From positions 9,745,001-9,809,000 of the forward strand of contig CM074865.1 of assembly GCA_037501455.1 (NCBI GenBank): DNA of 64,000 nucleotides. Reading direction: 5' to 3'. The position numbers and the translations under genes are program-made. Shown piece by piece: positions 23,700 through 35,217 of this stretch (position 1 is its first letter; each line of letters opens with the position of its first letter). The notes beneath the pieces are model-generated. The model saw only the letters and a list, made by a program, of their open reading frames with translations, was not told the origin of the DNA and ran no database searches. The stretch is from Lantana camara (lineage: Eukaryota > Streptophyta > Magnoliopsida > Lamiales > Verbenaceae).

Positions 23700-23962
23700 G
23701 ATCATCATTAAACGAGGTCAAAAACGGACAGTGGTCTGACGATCCCCTTGCTAAGTGTTTGATTTGAGTTTATGAAAAAAGATCCGTCCAACTTTCATTA
23801 ACCAGCATCCGATCAAGTCTCTTCCAGACTTTCTTGTTAGTCCAAGTGAAGTTGGATCCTTCAAAAAGTGGCTCGATCAACCCACATTCTGTAATGAAAT
23901 ATGAAAATTCACCCATAGCTTGGAAATCTGGGTCCAGAGCATCCTTAGTTTCCTCCAATTAC
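23700..23962 (-). pseudogene. LINE ORF2 endonuclease, C-terminal part
   Basis: Minus-strand reading gives ALDPDFQAMGEFSYFITECG, GSNFTWTNKKVWKRLDRML and, a little further on, RGSSDHCPFL. These are motifs of the apurinic-type endonuclease that nicks the target for LINE insertion; the SDH is its active-site His motif. A stop after DLFS and a TAA codon at the junction with the N-terminal part (TSD of the nested LTR element) mark decay. Confidence 0.87.
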
Positions 23963-23967
23963 GTAAC

Positions 23968-26003
23968 TGTGAGACCCCAAAATTTTAGAATAACATTAAT
24001 TATTGTAGATATATTCATAGTATTATAATATCCATATTCTTTATTAATTATTTCTATATATTACTTAACTATTATTTATTACCTTTTTTTTAATAATAAA
24101 ATATATTAATAGATAAGAATGATGTTAACAGTTTATAGAGAGTGGTGGGGAAGTGGGAGTCCCACTAAATTAGTGAAAACCGACTTACCTCAACCCTATT
24201 AGAATTCTGCTCACATATTTTTATAAGAAGAAGAGAGAAAGACGGTAACTAGGAAAAAGAAAAAGAGAGAGAGTTGGCGCAGAAAAGAGAAGAACAAAAT
24301 CTTCTACGAAGCCACATAAGAGGGATCGGAAATCGATTAAAGAAGAAGGTAAAAGCTAGTCCGATCTTTTTCGTTACTTCAAGTGGTAACTTTCTCGCTA
24401 TATTAGTTATACATTGAGTAGTTCGGTAAAGAAGGACATTGGATGCATATATTAAGTTGTTAAGCTATTGGAACTTCGATTTAAGTGTATGGTTGTACAC
24501 CTAGAACCTGCGACACGCACGAGTTATATGAACACCTGCCTATGTTGATAGGAAGCTTGAGAATAGACTTTTCTGCTAACTGTATTTGGCGAGAATTAGG
24601 AATTCTTTCTAAAGCATGAAATTAGGCAGTTTCGTGCAGTTTTCGTGGGAATTGTTCGTGATATTGGAAGCTTGTTTCTAAGTTTAAGGTGTTGAGGGAG
24701 AGAAATTTGAAAGTTATTTCTCAGTCTTTATTAATTTCTATTTGCTTTATAATCTGCAACATCAAGGGATTTTGTAGCACGGATTCTAGGTAAATCAAGC
24801 ACGTTCATGATTACAATTTAGCAAAAGGAAATTGATTGTTTGTTCGGCACAGTAATCAATATAGGAAAAATCTTAGTTCTTAATCTTGGATGTTAATGTT
24901 TAACCTCATGATCGGTAAATTCCATTTCTGTAAGAATTAGTCGGTTTATAGTAACAAGTTTACATCGATACCTATTAATGAAATCAGTTCTAAATCTTTA
25001 ATTATTAACGAGTATTTCTAATATTATATTTTAGATACCGTGGATACATAATTAGGGAAGTAGCACTACGAACCGTTTAAGAGTGCGGGATTAGAAGTAA
25101 TTTAAGGTAAGTAATTTTCAATGTTTTTCTATTGTTTCAATAAGCTTAATATTGAATATATAATTATATGATTTTATGATCATCGAATTACTGTTTTTAT
25201 GTGAATATTAATTGTGGTGATGGATATTTAAGGATTAAATTATGAAGACTCTTATAAGTTTTTAAATGCAGTATATGATATGTTATCTGATTCCATTGAG
25301 TATGTATATGTATGTCTATCTCCGGAGTTATCTGCATGCCTTGGTCAAGGCTCATCTGTTTCGTCCCTCAAGAGAGTCATATGTTATGTCGTCCCTTCAG
25401 AGGGTCATCTGTTCTGTTTTATGTTTCGTCCCTTAAGAGGGTCATCTGTACGTACCCTCTGACCAAGGGTTCATCTGTTAAGTTCTATACTCAATGGAAA
25501 ATATGGTTTTGGAAAAATCTATGTTATATGTGAGTCTATGAATATGCAATGATTTGCATGATATGATTTTTTTTTCAATTATCTAATGTTTTAATACGTC
25601 ATTATCTATATAAAAATTATGTTTGATCCAATAGACTAGTTTTGGGAATTGCTTATTGAGTATGCGGCTCACCCCTCGCTAATATTTTTTTTTTCAGATA
25701 ATTAGTTGGCTTTGGAGTTAGCAGAAACGGACAAGAGAGTCAGTTTATCCTTTAGTATTTTACTTTCTACTTTGATATTTTGGGACTTTTAGTTATTTAG
25801 ACTAGAACAGTTGGGATTGTTTATGTTTGAGACTTTGAATTAAGAACTGTAATAGGTAAGACTTCTCCGCTGCACTGTTTGAAGAATTTATTTTAAGTAT
25901 TTTATTTTGAACTTAGTTGCTCTGTTTATCGAGGCTTAGTGTTCTTGAGTCTTTCGGGGTTCAGGGGCACTGCCGTGTTGCGACCCGGAAACGGGGCGTG
26001 ACA
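23968..26003 (+). repeat. 5' LTR of the coding-less element
   Basis: Ends are TGTGAGACCCC and GGGGCGTGACA. It contains an imperfect tandem repeat of about 25 bp (AGAGGGTCATCTGT with CGTCCCTTCAG) at about 25358-25475. A TATA-like TTTTTATAAGAAG is near 24210, upstream of a purine-rich stretch. Confidence 0.88.
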
Positions 26004-26007
26004 GAAG

Positions 26008-26019
26008 TGGTATCAGAGC
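26008..26019 (+). other. primer-binding site (initiator tRNA-Met type)
   Basis: TGGTATCAGAGC lies 4 bases after the 5' LTR end. It is followed by two tandem copies of a 24-base unit beginning GGTTATGATCCCGG. Confidence 0.88.
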
Positions 26020-26390
26020 AATAGGTTATGATCCCGGAATAAGTGAGGTTATGATCCCGGAATAAGTGAGGCTGACCTTTTTGGAGAATAATTGTATTAA
26101 GAATTATTAGAGTTACGAGATTAGATTTATCATTTTCGATATTATTGCCTAGGCAGATAAAGTTCATTAGACGTGAAAATTTTAGGATGAGACTTTCCCT
26201 CGATTTTGACAGTCATGACATCGATCTATAAAAGTGTATTATATATTTGCATCATTTATTTAAGTATAGATAGTAGTTAATTTAGAACATTTTTGCACCT
26301 TCTATAAGTATAATACAGTGCATTTCACTATCCTTAGGATTTAAGATGCCCCAAGTTTCCAAGTTTCGAGGACGAAACTTTCTATAAGGA

Positions 26391-28446
26391 GAGGAGGATC
26401 CCAAAATTTTAGGATAACATTAATTATAGTAGATATATTCATAATATTATAATATCCATATTCTTTATTAATTATTTCTATATAATCCTTAACTATTATC
26501 TATTACTTTTTTTTAATAACAAGATATATTAATAGATAAGAATGATGTTAACGGTTTATAGAGAGTTGTGGGGAAGTGGGAGTCCCACTAAATTAGTGAA
26601 AACCGACTTACTTCAACCCTATTAGAATTCTGCTCACATATTTTTATAAGAAGAAGAGAGAAAGACGGTAACTAGGAAAAAGAAAAAGAGAGAGAGTTGG
26701 CGCAGAAAAGAGAAGAACAAAATCTTCTACGAAGCCACATAAGAGGGATCGGAAATCGATTAAAGAAGAAGGTAAAAGCTAGTCCGATCTTTTTCGTTAC
26801 TTCAAGTGGTAACTTTCTCGCTATATTAGCTATACATTGAGTAGTTCGGTAAAGAAGGACATTGGATGCATATATTAAGTTGTTAAGCTATTGGAACTTC
26901 GATTTAAGTGTATGGTTGTACACCTAGAACCTGCGACACGCACGAGTTATATGAACACCTGCCTATGTTGATAGGAAGCTTGAGAATAGACTTTTCTGCT
27001 AACTGTATTTGGCGAGAATTAGGAATTCTTTCTAAAGCATGAAATTAGGCAGTTTTGTGCAGTTTTCGTGGGAATTGTTCGTGATATTGGAAGCTTGTTT
27101 CTAAGTTTAGGGTGTTGAGGGAGAGAAATTTGAAAGTTATTTCTCAGTCTTTATTAATTTCTATTTGCTTTATAATCTGCAACATCAAGGGATTTTGTAG
27201 CACGGATTCTAGGTAAATCAAGTACGTTCATGATTACAATTTAGCAAAAGGAAATTGATTGTTTGTTCGGCACAGTAATCAATATAGGAAAATTCTTAGT
27301 TCTTACTCTTGGATGTTAATGTTTAACCTCATGATCGGTAAATTCCATTTCTGTAAGATTTAGTCGGTTTATAGTAACAAGTTTACATCGATACCTATTA
27401 ATGAAATCGGTTCTAAGTCTTTAATTATTAATGAGTATTTCTTATATTATATTTTAGATACCGTGGATACATAATTAGGGAAGTAGCACTACGAACAGTT
27501 TAAGAGTGCGGGATTAGAAGTAATTTAAGGTAAGTAATTTTCAATGCTTTTCTGTTGTTTCAATAAGCTTAATATTGAATATATAATTATATGATTTTAT
27601 GATCATCGAGTTACTGCTTTTATGCGAATATTAATTGTGGTGATGGATATTTAAAGATTAAATTATGAAGACTCTCATAAGTTTTCAAATGCAGTATGAT
27701 ATGTTACCTGATTCCATTGAGTATGTATATGTATGTCTATCTTCGAAGTTATCTGCGTACCTTGGCCAAGGCTCATTTGTTTTGTCCCTCAAGAGGGTCA
27801 TCTGTTATGTCGTCCCTTCAGAGGGTCATCTGTTCCGTCCCATAAAGGGTCATCTGTTCTGTTTTATGTTTCGTCCCTTAAGAGGGTCATCTGTACGTAC
27901 CCTCTGACCAAGGGTTCATCTGTTAAGTTCTATACTCAATGGAAAATATGGTTTTGGAAAATCTGTGTTATATGTGAGTCTATGAATATGTAATGATTTG
28001 CATGATATGATTTTTTTTTTCAATTATCTAATGTTTTAATACGTCATTATCTATATAAAAATTATGTTTGATCCAATAGACTTGTTTTGGGAATTGCTTA
28101 TTGAGTATGCGGCTCACCCCTCGCTAATTTTTTTTTTCAGATAATTAGTTAGCTTTGGAGTTAGCAGAAACGGACAAGAGAGTCATTTTATCCTTTCGTA
28201 TTTTACTTTCTACTTTGATATTTTGGGACTTTTAGTTATTTAGACTGGAACAGTTGGGATTGTTTATGTTTGAGACTTTGAATTAAGAACTGTAATAGGT
28301 AAGATTTCTCCGTTGCACTGTTTTAAGAATTTATTTTAAGTATTTTATTTTGAACTTAGTTGCTCTGTTTATCGAGGCTTAGTGTCCTTGAGTCTTTCGG
28401 GGCTCAGGGGCACTGCCGTGTAACGACCCGGAAGCGGGGCGTGTCA
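26391..28446 (+). repeat. 3' LTR of the coding-less element
   Basis: It matches the 5' LTR throughout, but its first bases are altered (GAGGATCCC in place of TGTGAGACCCC), so the start is approximate. It has one extra copy of the AGGGTCATCTG-type repeat (about 27832-27855). It ends GCGTGTCA, next to the GTAAC duplication. Confidence 0.85.
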
Positions 28447-28868
28447 GTAACTGTGTTAAAATCACCTCCCATGATACAAGGAAGATTAGTTCCAGCTTAT
28501 CCAGATAAATACTCCCACATTTCCCGTCTAGCCACAGTGTTACAGCGTGCATAGACTATCATAATGAGCGTGTGTTTTTTAAGGTTGAGCCAAAAGACCT
28601 TCAAGTGAAGGAACTGCTTGTCATCTTTGATAATCTCCACTTCCATATCTTCGCAACAGAAGAACCAAATATGATTAGAAACATTGCCAATAACATTATG
28701 GAATCTAAACTGCCTACACATATAATAATTATCAATGTTAATCACGGGTTCCAAAATAGCTAAGAATTTGAATTTATTCTTTTTACAGTAATTTTTAAGA
28801 GTCCGACGCCGACGTCGACCAATGTTACCGACGCCTCTAATATTCCAAATAAGACCGTAACTAATCAT
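28447..28868 (-). pseudogene. LINE ORF2 endonuclease, N-terminal part
   Basis: It begins MISYGLIWNIRGVGNIGRRR and continues with KFKFLAILEPVI and LIMIVYARCNTVARREMWEY, the opening of the plant LINE endonuclease. It then runs toward GGDFNTVT, where the LTR element inserted. Its ATG overlaps the ORF1 stop in an ATGA tetranucleotide (28865-28868). Confidence 0.88.
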
Positions 28869-29581
28869 GATAAAACCTGGTATTTGGCCAACGACTCCGT
28901 CATCCTTTTAGGGGCCTTGGTGTTGTTACCAGTGTTTTTTGGTGGTCTGCCGCGGCCTCTTTTCTGGACAGGCATAAACCCATCATGTGTCGCGCCCTCA
29001 CCATCCGATGTTGCATGTTTGTAGAGAGCTAATTGCTTGAGATCATCTGGATTATCTTCTGTACCATCATCTACTGGCTCTCTGTCTGGATTGTTGCACA
29101 CCTCTAGCGCACCATCCTTGTCCAACGATACTAGCTCAGTATCATTCGTCCCATCTCCCGGATCATTAGGCATGTCTGTATCTGATTCTTCCATGTCCAG
29201 CTCTGTATTCCTATTCTCCGTGGTGTTCGAAGGGCCTGCATTAAAAGCATTTTGTTCAGGCATTTTATGCTTGGCATCTATCGCATTTACCTGAACTAAG
29301 ATGTTCTCTTCAGATATTTGTTCAAATGCTGCAGAATATGTATGCTCTGCATCATCTTCTACAGGTTTTTCCACCCATTTCTGTTTAGCCTTCTTTGTCA
29401 TTCCTTTCCCATTGTCTAAAGGGCCTTTCTGCTTTGTATTCTCCTTTTCCTCTTATCAATTATCACTTGTCTTAAATCTTCTTGCTCAATTTCTGGATCC
29501 ATCGAAGAATCGTAGCATTTCTCTGAACTGTGTCCAAGTCTGGAACATCGTCGGCAGTATGGGGGAAGTCTCTCATATATA
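28865..29581 (-). pseudogene. LINE ORF1 C-terminal part
   Basis: Near 29480-29581 the minus strand reads YERLPPYCRRCSRLGHSSEK, then C, a CCHC zinc knuckle of the type in plant LINE ORF1 RNA-binding proteins. A stop and a frame change lie near 29400-29430. The frame that follows (29401-28865) is an acidic, low-complexity tail ending KRGRGRPPKNTG, an AT-hook-like stretch. The coding sequence upstream of the knuckle continues across the hAT MITE, on its far side at 30400-30462. Confidence 0.82.
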
Positions 29582-29589
29582 ACTGGCTG

Positions 29590-30399
29590 CAGGGCTGTAA
29601 ATGGATATTCGAAAATCTGATATCCGTCAGCATCCGAATTCGTTTACAGAGGATATTATCCGAATCCGTCTCAAGAGGATATTATCCGTATTCGATTATT
29701 GACATCCGAATTATAAACGGATAAGGATATGGTAATAAGACATCCGATCCGTTTAACATCCGATCCGTTTCATTATCCGTTAGATATATCCGTTATCCGA
29801 TTTATCCGTAATCCGTATCCGATAAATAATGTATTATATTAAAATATATACACAAAACTGTATATGTATGATAGATTATTAGTATTAAGTAAATTTTTTA
29901 GCGCATTTATTAAAGAAAAACCTTAGGTTTTATTAGTAACTATATGTTCACGTCAATATTCAAATAGAGATAATATAATTAACATATATTATGTTATTAA
30001 TAAAAGTATTATATTTCAAATTAATTATATGATAAAATTTATAATTTCACCACATTTATACATTCGCTAAAACATAACAATGATCTATATAGATATACTT
30101 ATTATTTCTCTATTCGTCTAAAATATATATATTCAAAGTTAAATAATTTATCTATAAATGAATAGTTGATAATCTGATTAAAAGTTCGAAGTTATATAAA
30201 TAAATAATTTATGTCAAATTTTGAATAGTTGAAAATCCGATTAAAATTCAAATCCATCCGAATCCGCCTTGTGTCCGTATAAAAAGGATATTATCCGAAT
30301 TCGATTTAAAAGGATATTATCCGTATCCGTCCGAATCATAAACGGATAAGGATATGGTAATCATACATCCGATCCGTTTATTATCCGTTTACACCCCTA
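29590..30399. mobile_element. hAT-type MITE in LINE ORF1
   Basis: Ends are CAGGGCTGTAAA and the inverse TAGGGGTGTAAA. A perfect 8-bp TSD ACTGGCTG lies at 29582-29589 and 30400-30407. The 810 bp hold many GGATATTATCCG-type words in both orientations near each end and no coding sequence. Removing it and one TSD copy restores continuity of the LINE ORF1 frame, which confirms the boundaries. Confidence 0.9.
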
Positions 30400-30471
30400 A
30401 CTGGCTGTACCAACGTCCCTCCATTAAAACCAATGCTATGCTAATATTGATATATACCAGTATACCACTAT

Positions 30472-31648
30472 CTTGATATGCTATGTATATAAAATTTAGC
30501 TATAAATAAGCCCAATTCATGATGTATCTAGTTCGAGCCCAAACATCAAGTTTGAATCACATGAAATCATTAATCATTAATAATGAAATGAACACGAGCT
30601 TGAGATCGATGAGCCCAAAAGAGGGGTGGAAAAAAAAAAAAGTTGTGTCGAACACACTCATTTGATTCTGAATTTGAACAATTGGCACTTTGACTAAAGT
30701 TTATAAAAAAAACAAAACAAACTAAATTACATTATTATATTCAAAGTTTGAGTTCCAATTAAAAAAAATTAACACTAGTCAAAGGTTTGTGCGCAATTTT
30801 ATTCTAATTTATCTTTAAATCGATGATAATTCTAATTTAATCTAACTCAATAAAAAAGTATAATAACGCTTACACTTGTAATTTAATCAGTAAAAATTAT
30901 GGAAGAAACAATCAATCGAGTAACAAATATATGGCACAAATTTCTACCAAAAAAAAGATATATATGTGGCACAAATGCACAGAAATTAATCCAGAAGCCG
31001 GACTAGTTGGCAGTGTGTATATCTATATTCTAACCATTGTAAATTAGTGATAACTAATTAGTAGTTTAATTTAATAATTAATTAACAAAATTTAAAATAT
31101 CCTCCATGTTATGCACCGAAATTAAAAATAAATAATTTAAAATTAAATTTAATAAAATTTAAAATTTAAATAGTATATAAACATTAAAAGTTGCATTTGC
31201 CACAAGCCAAAAAAAAAAGAAAAGAAAAGGACAACATTATTATATTTATTTATTTATTTTCTAAACGAAATACAAAATTTTTAAAAACAAAAAGATCATT
31301 TAAATAATTCATAGATACAAAAATAGTCATCATGAAAAAAAATATAAACTTATATTATCATTTATATTTTAAAAATACAAATTTTTATCTATTTTAATAA
31401 AAAGAAACATAAAAATATAAAACTACGTGATTCAAATATACTAATATACACTAATTGTATGTTGCATTGTGCGAAATAAATTATAAAATTAAAATAAGTT
31501 ACAGCCTAATTAGCATCATTGATATTTAGTCTCAATTTCTCCATATAATTAAGCTGTCTTTATACAGGTCTAAATAATATAATACTAAATACTGGTAAAT
31601 TAGTTAGTGTTGTCTAATCCCATATATTGATATACATGTATGTAATTT
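30472..31648. other. AT-rich spacer, no gene seen
   Basis: Low-complexity AT-rich DNA with no frame, terminal repeat or domain that I can support. Confidence 0.7.
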
Positions 31649-32265
31649 TTTTTTTTTTTTAAAGCAAGAAATATATCATATAATCAAATCAGGTAGTACA
31701 ACCAACCCGATAAAAATCGGAATAACGCAAGTCGAAACTACAATTTTCGAGACAAATGGGCTACACAGAATTAGTCTCACTATGAATAATACTCTGAATA
31801 GACTTTAATTTCCATAAGAAAATTACGAAAAAAAATAAAACTGAATCTAAAAAAAGTAATTAACCTTCCACACGAAAGAGACAAAACTTCAATACGGAAG
31901 ACTCAAAAGAAAACATAACTTAATAAAAGCAGTAGACGCAGATCGTCTTTGCACCATAAAAAAGCCAGCGGCGAAGCAGATCTCCGCTAGATCTGGGAGG
32001 ATGAGAGTAGATCTAGAAGGGTAGTGACGGATCTGGGAAGATGGCGGTAGATCCAAGAGAATGACAGCAGATGTGGACAGATTTCAACGGAACAAATCTG
32101 AAAAATTGATGTAATAGATGTGAACGAATCCGGCAGTGGAGCAATAATAGTATTCTCCACTGCCGGACCAAAATTTCAATTGACCACTTTTCCTTGAGTC
32201 GAGTGGCGTAAATTAAGGTGTAGAAAACAGAGAGAAAAGAGAAGAGGCATAAATCTCTAAAAAAT
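31649..32265 (-). mobile_element. non-coding retroposon (LINE-like 3' end)
   Basis: On the minus strand it ends TATATTTCTTGCTTT followed by about 14 A residues, with a short hairpin CCGAT-TTTT-ATCGG (31707-31720) shortly before, as plant LINE 3' ends often have. The body has several GATCT-rich direct repeats and a 12-bp inverted repeat at 32130-32166. I found no convincing TSD, so the 5' limit is approximate and it could instead be the 3' untranslated part of the LINE fragment next to it. Confidence 0.5.
32130..32166. repeat. 12-bp perfect inverted repeat (hairpin)
   Basis: CCGGCAGTGGAG at 32130-32141 and its exact complement CTCCACTGCCGG at 32155-32166, with a 13-base loop. Confidence 0.9.
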
Positions 32266-32589
32266 ATTTTTTTTAATTTACATGTGGATGAGTATTTTAT
32301 AGATTATTTTATGAAATCGTATTACAAGATTTTGGATCGAGAGTACTTTATCGTAAATGAATACTTCTAAAATTTTTATTTTTCCAAGGATATCCGATAT
32401 CTATATTTAAAATTGTTCGATATGATTGATACATGATAAATTTATTAAAGAAATTAAATAAATATTTTTTTGACATTTGAACTAGAGTGTATTTTTGCAA
32501 TTCGTAAAATAAATTATTTCAATTTGTAAAAAATCATCTAATGACCCCTTCTTTTGGTTCAAACTTGAAAAAAGCCTAAGCAGCTTCTA

Positions 32590-32975
32590 CAATGACTACG
32601 TCTCTCACTTCTGGAGGCGGTTCAGACCAAACTCAAATCTTCGTCAGGCTATGACCCTTCCTAGCGAGGCCGTCTACGCACGAGTTGAAATTTTGTGTAA
32701 CATGGCGCATGCGTAAAGTGCATAATTTCCTAAGTAACTCCCGGACATTAGCAATAACGTATCTCATAGGACGCACAAAAATATCTGCATTTTCCGCAAG
32801 TCAGGATTATCACTTTCAAGTCATTTTCAATTTCATTTTCCGCAATCCTTTATCCCACTCAATGCGCAGACCCTCTCTAAGCCCCGTTAACTCCGTCACC
32901 GTGATAGAACCGATATGACGCACGAAACTTCGCCAAATTCATTTCTCAACACCCCACCAAAAGCAACATACTCAT
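32590..32975 (-). pseudogene. LINE RNase H fragment
   Basis: The minus strand reads FGGVLRNEFGEVSC, then in another frame TELTGLREGLRIEWDKGLRK, then RYVIANVRELLRKL and MRHVTQNFNSCVDGLARKG. These are the RNase H motifs of a plant LINE, with at least two frameshifts and stops. It differs in sequence from the LINE at 20171-30462, so it comes from another family member. Confidence 0.75.
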
Positions 32976-33273
32976 TTTATGTATTTGTAACATTTAAATT
33001 TATTTTTTAACAATTTTGGTTAAAAAATAGCAGATATGTATGTATTATATATGTACGAACATATATTGTTTTTTAGCCAACAGTAAAAATTTAGATAGTG
33101 GTCCTCTGAGTGGTGATTGAGAGTGACTTGAGTGGTGGTGTTGGAATTGTACACTTCTATAATTTGTATCAATTATCATAACCCTTTCTAGAAAAGTAAA
33201 ACACGAGAAAATAAAGGAAAACATACTTTCGAAAGATGATTCGGAAATCCATATAGTTATATATAATTTAAAG

Positions 33274-33793
33274 GGTTAATCCCAGATACTCCTCTCTCCT
33301 TTGGGATTTAATGTACTTTGCTCACTAACTTTTGAATCGGTGCGATTGTCCTCTTAACCTTTAAAAAATATCACACTTAACCACTTTAGCAAAACAAATA
33401 TGTAGAAAGTATATTTCAAATGTATTAATATTGTATATCAAATTGAAGTTCTCGACACAAATAACACAACAATGGTCTCGGAACAAAAATTCGACAACCG
33501 ATGAAGTAGAAGTTATCGGTGAAAGACGACACATGATGAATTAAGTATTGTAGCGGATTTCGGAGGCTAATAGGGTCAATTAGAGTATGAGTTTTGTTCA
33601 CCTTGGAGAGACGAATACAATAGCGGTGGTCTTGAAGCTTGGGTCACCGTAACGGATGAGAAATCGACGGAGTTTGTTAAAAGCGATTAAGTGTGATATT
33701 TTTTAAATGTTAGGGGGACAATCGTACTAATTCAAAGATTAGGGGACAAAACGCACTAAGAACTAAAGAATGAGGGGTATTCGAAATTAACCC
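33274..33793. mobile_element. Mutator-type MITE with long inverted ends
   Basis: Ends GGGTTAAT...ATTAACCC begin inverted repeats of about 120 bp (for example CACTTAACCACT, mirrored by GATTAAGTG). A perfect 9-bp TSD TAATTTAAA lies at 33265-33273 and 33794-33802. It has no coding sequence. Confidence 0.9.
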
Positions 33794-33802
33794 TAATTTA
33801 AA

Positions 33803-34706
33803 TATACACAAGTCACGTACTCACGTCTCTTTCAAATGCACACAAATAGGATAATTCTAAACTAAATTAAATTCAACCAATTACATTCATAAATGTTTGA
33901 AAATTGTTATTATTTAATATTTTTTAATAATCATACGATTACGTTGATTTGACTAAATCAGAGTTGCACCTTAGAACAAAAGGTTATCCATTTAATTGAA
34001 ATTCAGACTGACAGCAATGGGTCCACTATGGGCACGAAAGTCACTCGATAGGGAACCTTTGTTATGTCCATTTACTCGTCATTATCCAAGAGATTAAATT
34101 AATTTATTATTATTATTGTATGTTAAAAATTAAAATATCGTGTAAGTATATAATATAAAGAGTTTTGGATCTCATATTTTAATTTAAGTTTCACGAAAAA
34201 GAAAATATATTTTAATTTAGTATTTTATCTTTTATTTTATATATGATAAACGAGTACAGGAAAATAATTGTAATTTGAATAAAATTTGGTTTATGTAATA
34301 TTAATTATTTATTAATATATTTGGTGCATTTGAATAAGTGAAATAGGATATAAAACACGTAATTAAAATATACTATTAGAAAACTGTCAAATAGCAACGG
34401 GAATTATTCGTTGCTATTTAGTTATGAATAATAAATGTGTGACAAAATGCTATAGGAACGGTAAATTCTTCGCTATATATGTAAAGAAATAGCTACAAAT
34501 CTTTTGTTGCTAAGAGATTCAAAGATTATTAAAAAATGTAGCTATTATTTAATTCAATCCAAAATTCATTGATTCGATCAATCCTGTGGAACGACAGAGT
34601 AAGGATTTTACGAAGATTTTTTGACTCAAATCGGCTTGACTAAACACAATAAATTATAATAATATGTGTATATTACTTGTCATTTAAGTTGATTTAATTT
34701 TAACAT
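33803..34706. other. AT-rich spacer, no gene seen
   Basis: Only one small structure stands out: inverted repeat AATAGCAACG / CGTTGCTATT at 34390-34399 and 34409-34418, followed by related TAGCTAC-type words to about 34540. It may be a relic of a small DNA transposon. No gene is supported. Confidence 0.6.
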
Positions 34707-34715
34707 CTTTGTTAT

Positions 34716-34905
34716 GGGAAATTCTATCCCAAACCCGGCTCGGCCGAGCCGGCGAATAAAAACTCGCCAAGTGGAATTTAATTTTAAATTAAAAATAATT
34801 ACTAAACTCAAGTAATTTTCTTAACTCTAGTTAACCATATCTAATTTTAATTTATGGTATATAAAATTAAAAGGATTGTTTGGTCAAAATCAATCTTAAA
34901 GAATA
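34716..34905 (+). repeat. left terminal inverted repeat of the Mutator-like element
   Basis: Matches the complement of 55113-55307; shared words include CAAGTGGAATTTAATTTTAA and ATCTAATTTTAATTTATGG. It contains the palindrome CGGCTCGGCCGAGCCG near its end, which is eroded in the right copy. Confidence 0.85.
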
Positions 34906-35217
34906 TCGTCGTCTTCAAATTTCTTCGTGATAATTTGGGATATCTTTCAAGCTTCTTATTCGGGTTTTTTGCAAGGAAACTCCTTGTGTCATGTGAAATG
35001 ATTCAAAAAGATCCTGTGAAAAAAAAAATCTCATATAAAACCCTATATTTTCAAATTTTTGCAGAAAAAACCCTGAGGCGCGTTTTTGAATCACACGCGC
35101 GTTGACTGCGTGTGATATTGGATTTTTCTTCACTTTTTCGTGTAAAATGATAAATTTACCCCCAGATTATATTTATTAAATTATATATTTTATATATCTA
35201 TAAAAATTATATATATA

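Larger units (their letters stand above)
23968..28446 (+). mobile_element. coding-less LTR retrotransposon derived from a chromovirus
   Basis: Two LTRs of about 2.04 kb enclose only about 390 bp. A 5-bp TSD GTAAC (23963-23967 and 28447-28451) lies in the LINE endonuclease. A primer site TGGTATCAGAGC follows the 5' LTR at 26008-26019, and a purine-rich tract AAGGAGAGGAGGA precedes the 3' LTR. Just upstream of that tract the frame reads VSKFRGRNFL then stop, which looks like the tail of a chromovirus pol, so this is a deletion derivative that needs enzymes from elsewhere. The LTRs differ by roughly 2% by eye. LTR length argues against a TRIM; LARD-like is closer, although the interior is far shorter than usual. 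Confidence 0.88.
20171..30462 (-). mobile_element. 5'-truncated L1-type LINE, interrupted twice
   Basis: The minus-strand order is ORF1 zinc knuckle, ORF2 endonuclease, RT, zinc-finger-type RT tail, RNase H, then a 3' region ending in a poly(A) tract (T run 20171-20179). A target duplication TACCACTAT occurs at 20162-20170 and 30463-30471, directly at both ends. The 5' end falls just upstream of the ORF1 zinc knuckle, so most of ORF1 was lost at insertion. A coding-less LTR element (23968-28446) and a hAT MITE (29590-30399) are nested inside; without them the LINE is about 5 kb. Stops and frameshifts make it inactive. Confidence 0.88.

Noticed and set aside
34854..35133. Frames of 72-83 codons at the left end of the Mutator-like element
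   Set aside because: Partly within the terminal inverted repeat and without any domain.
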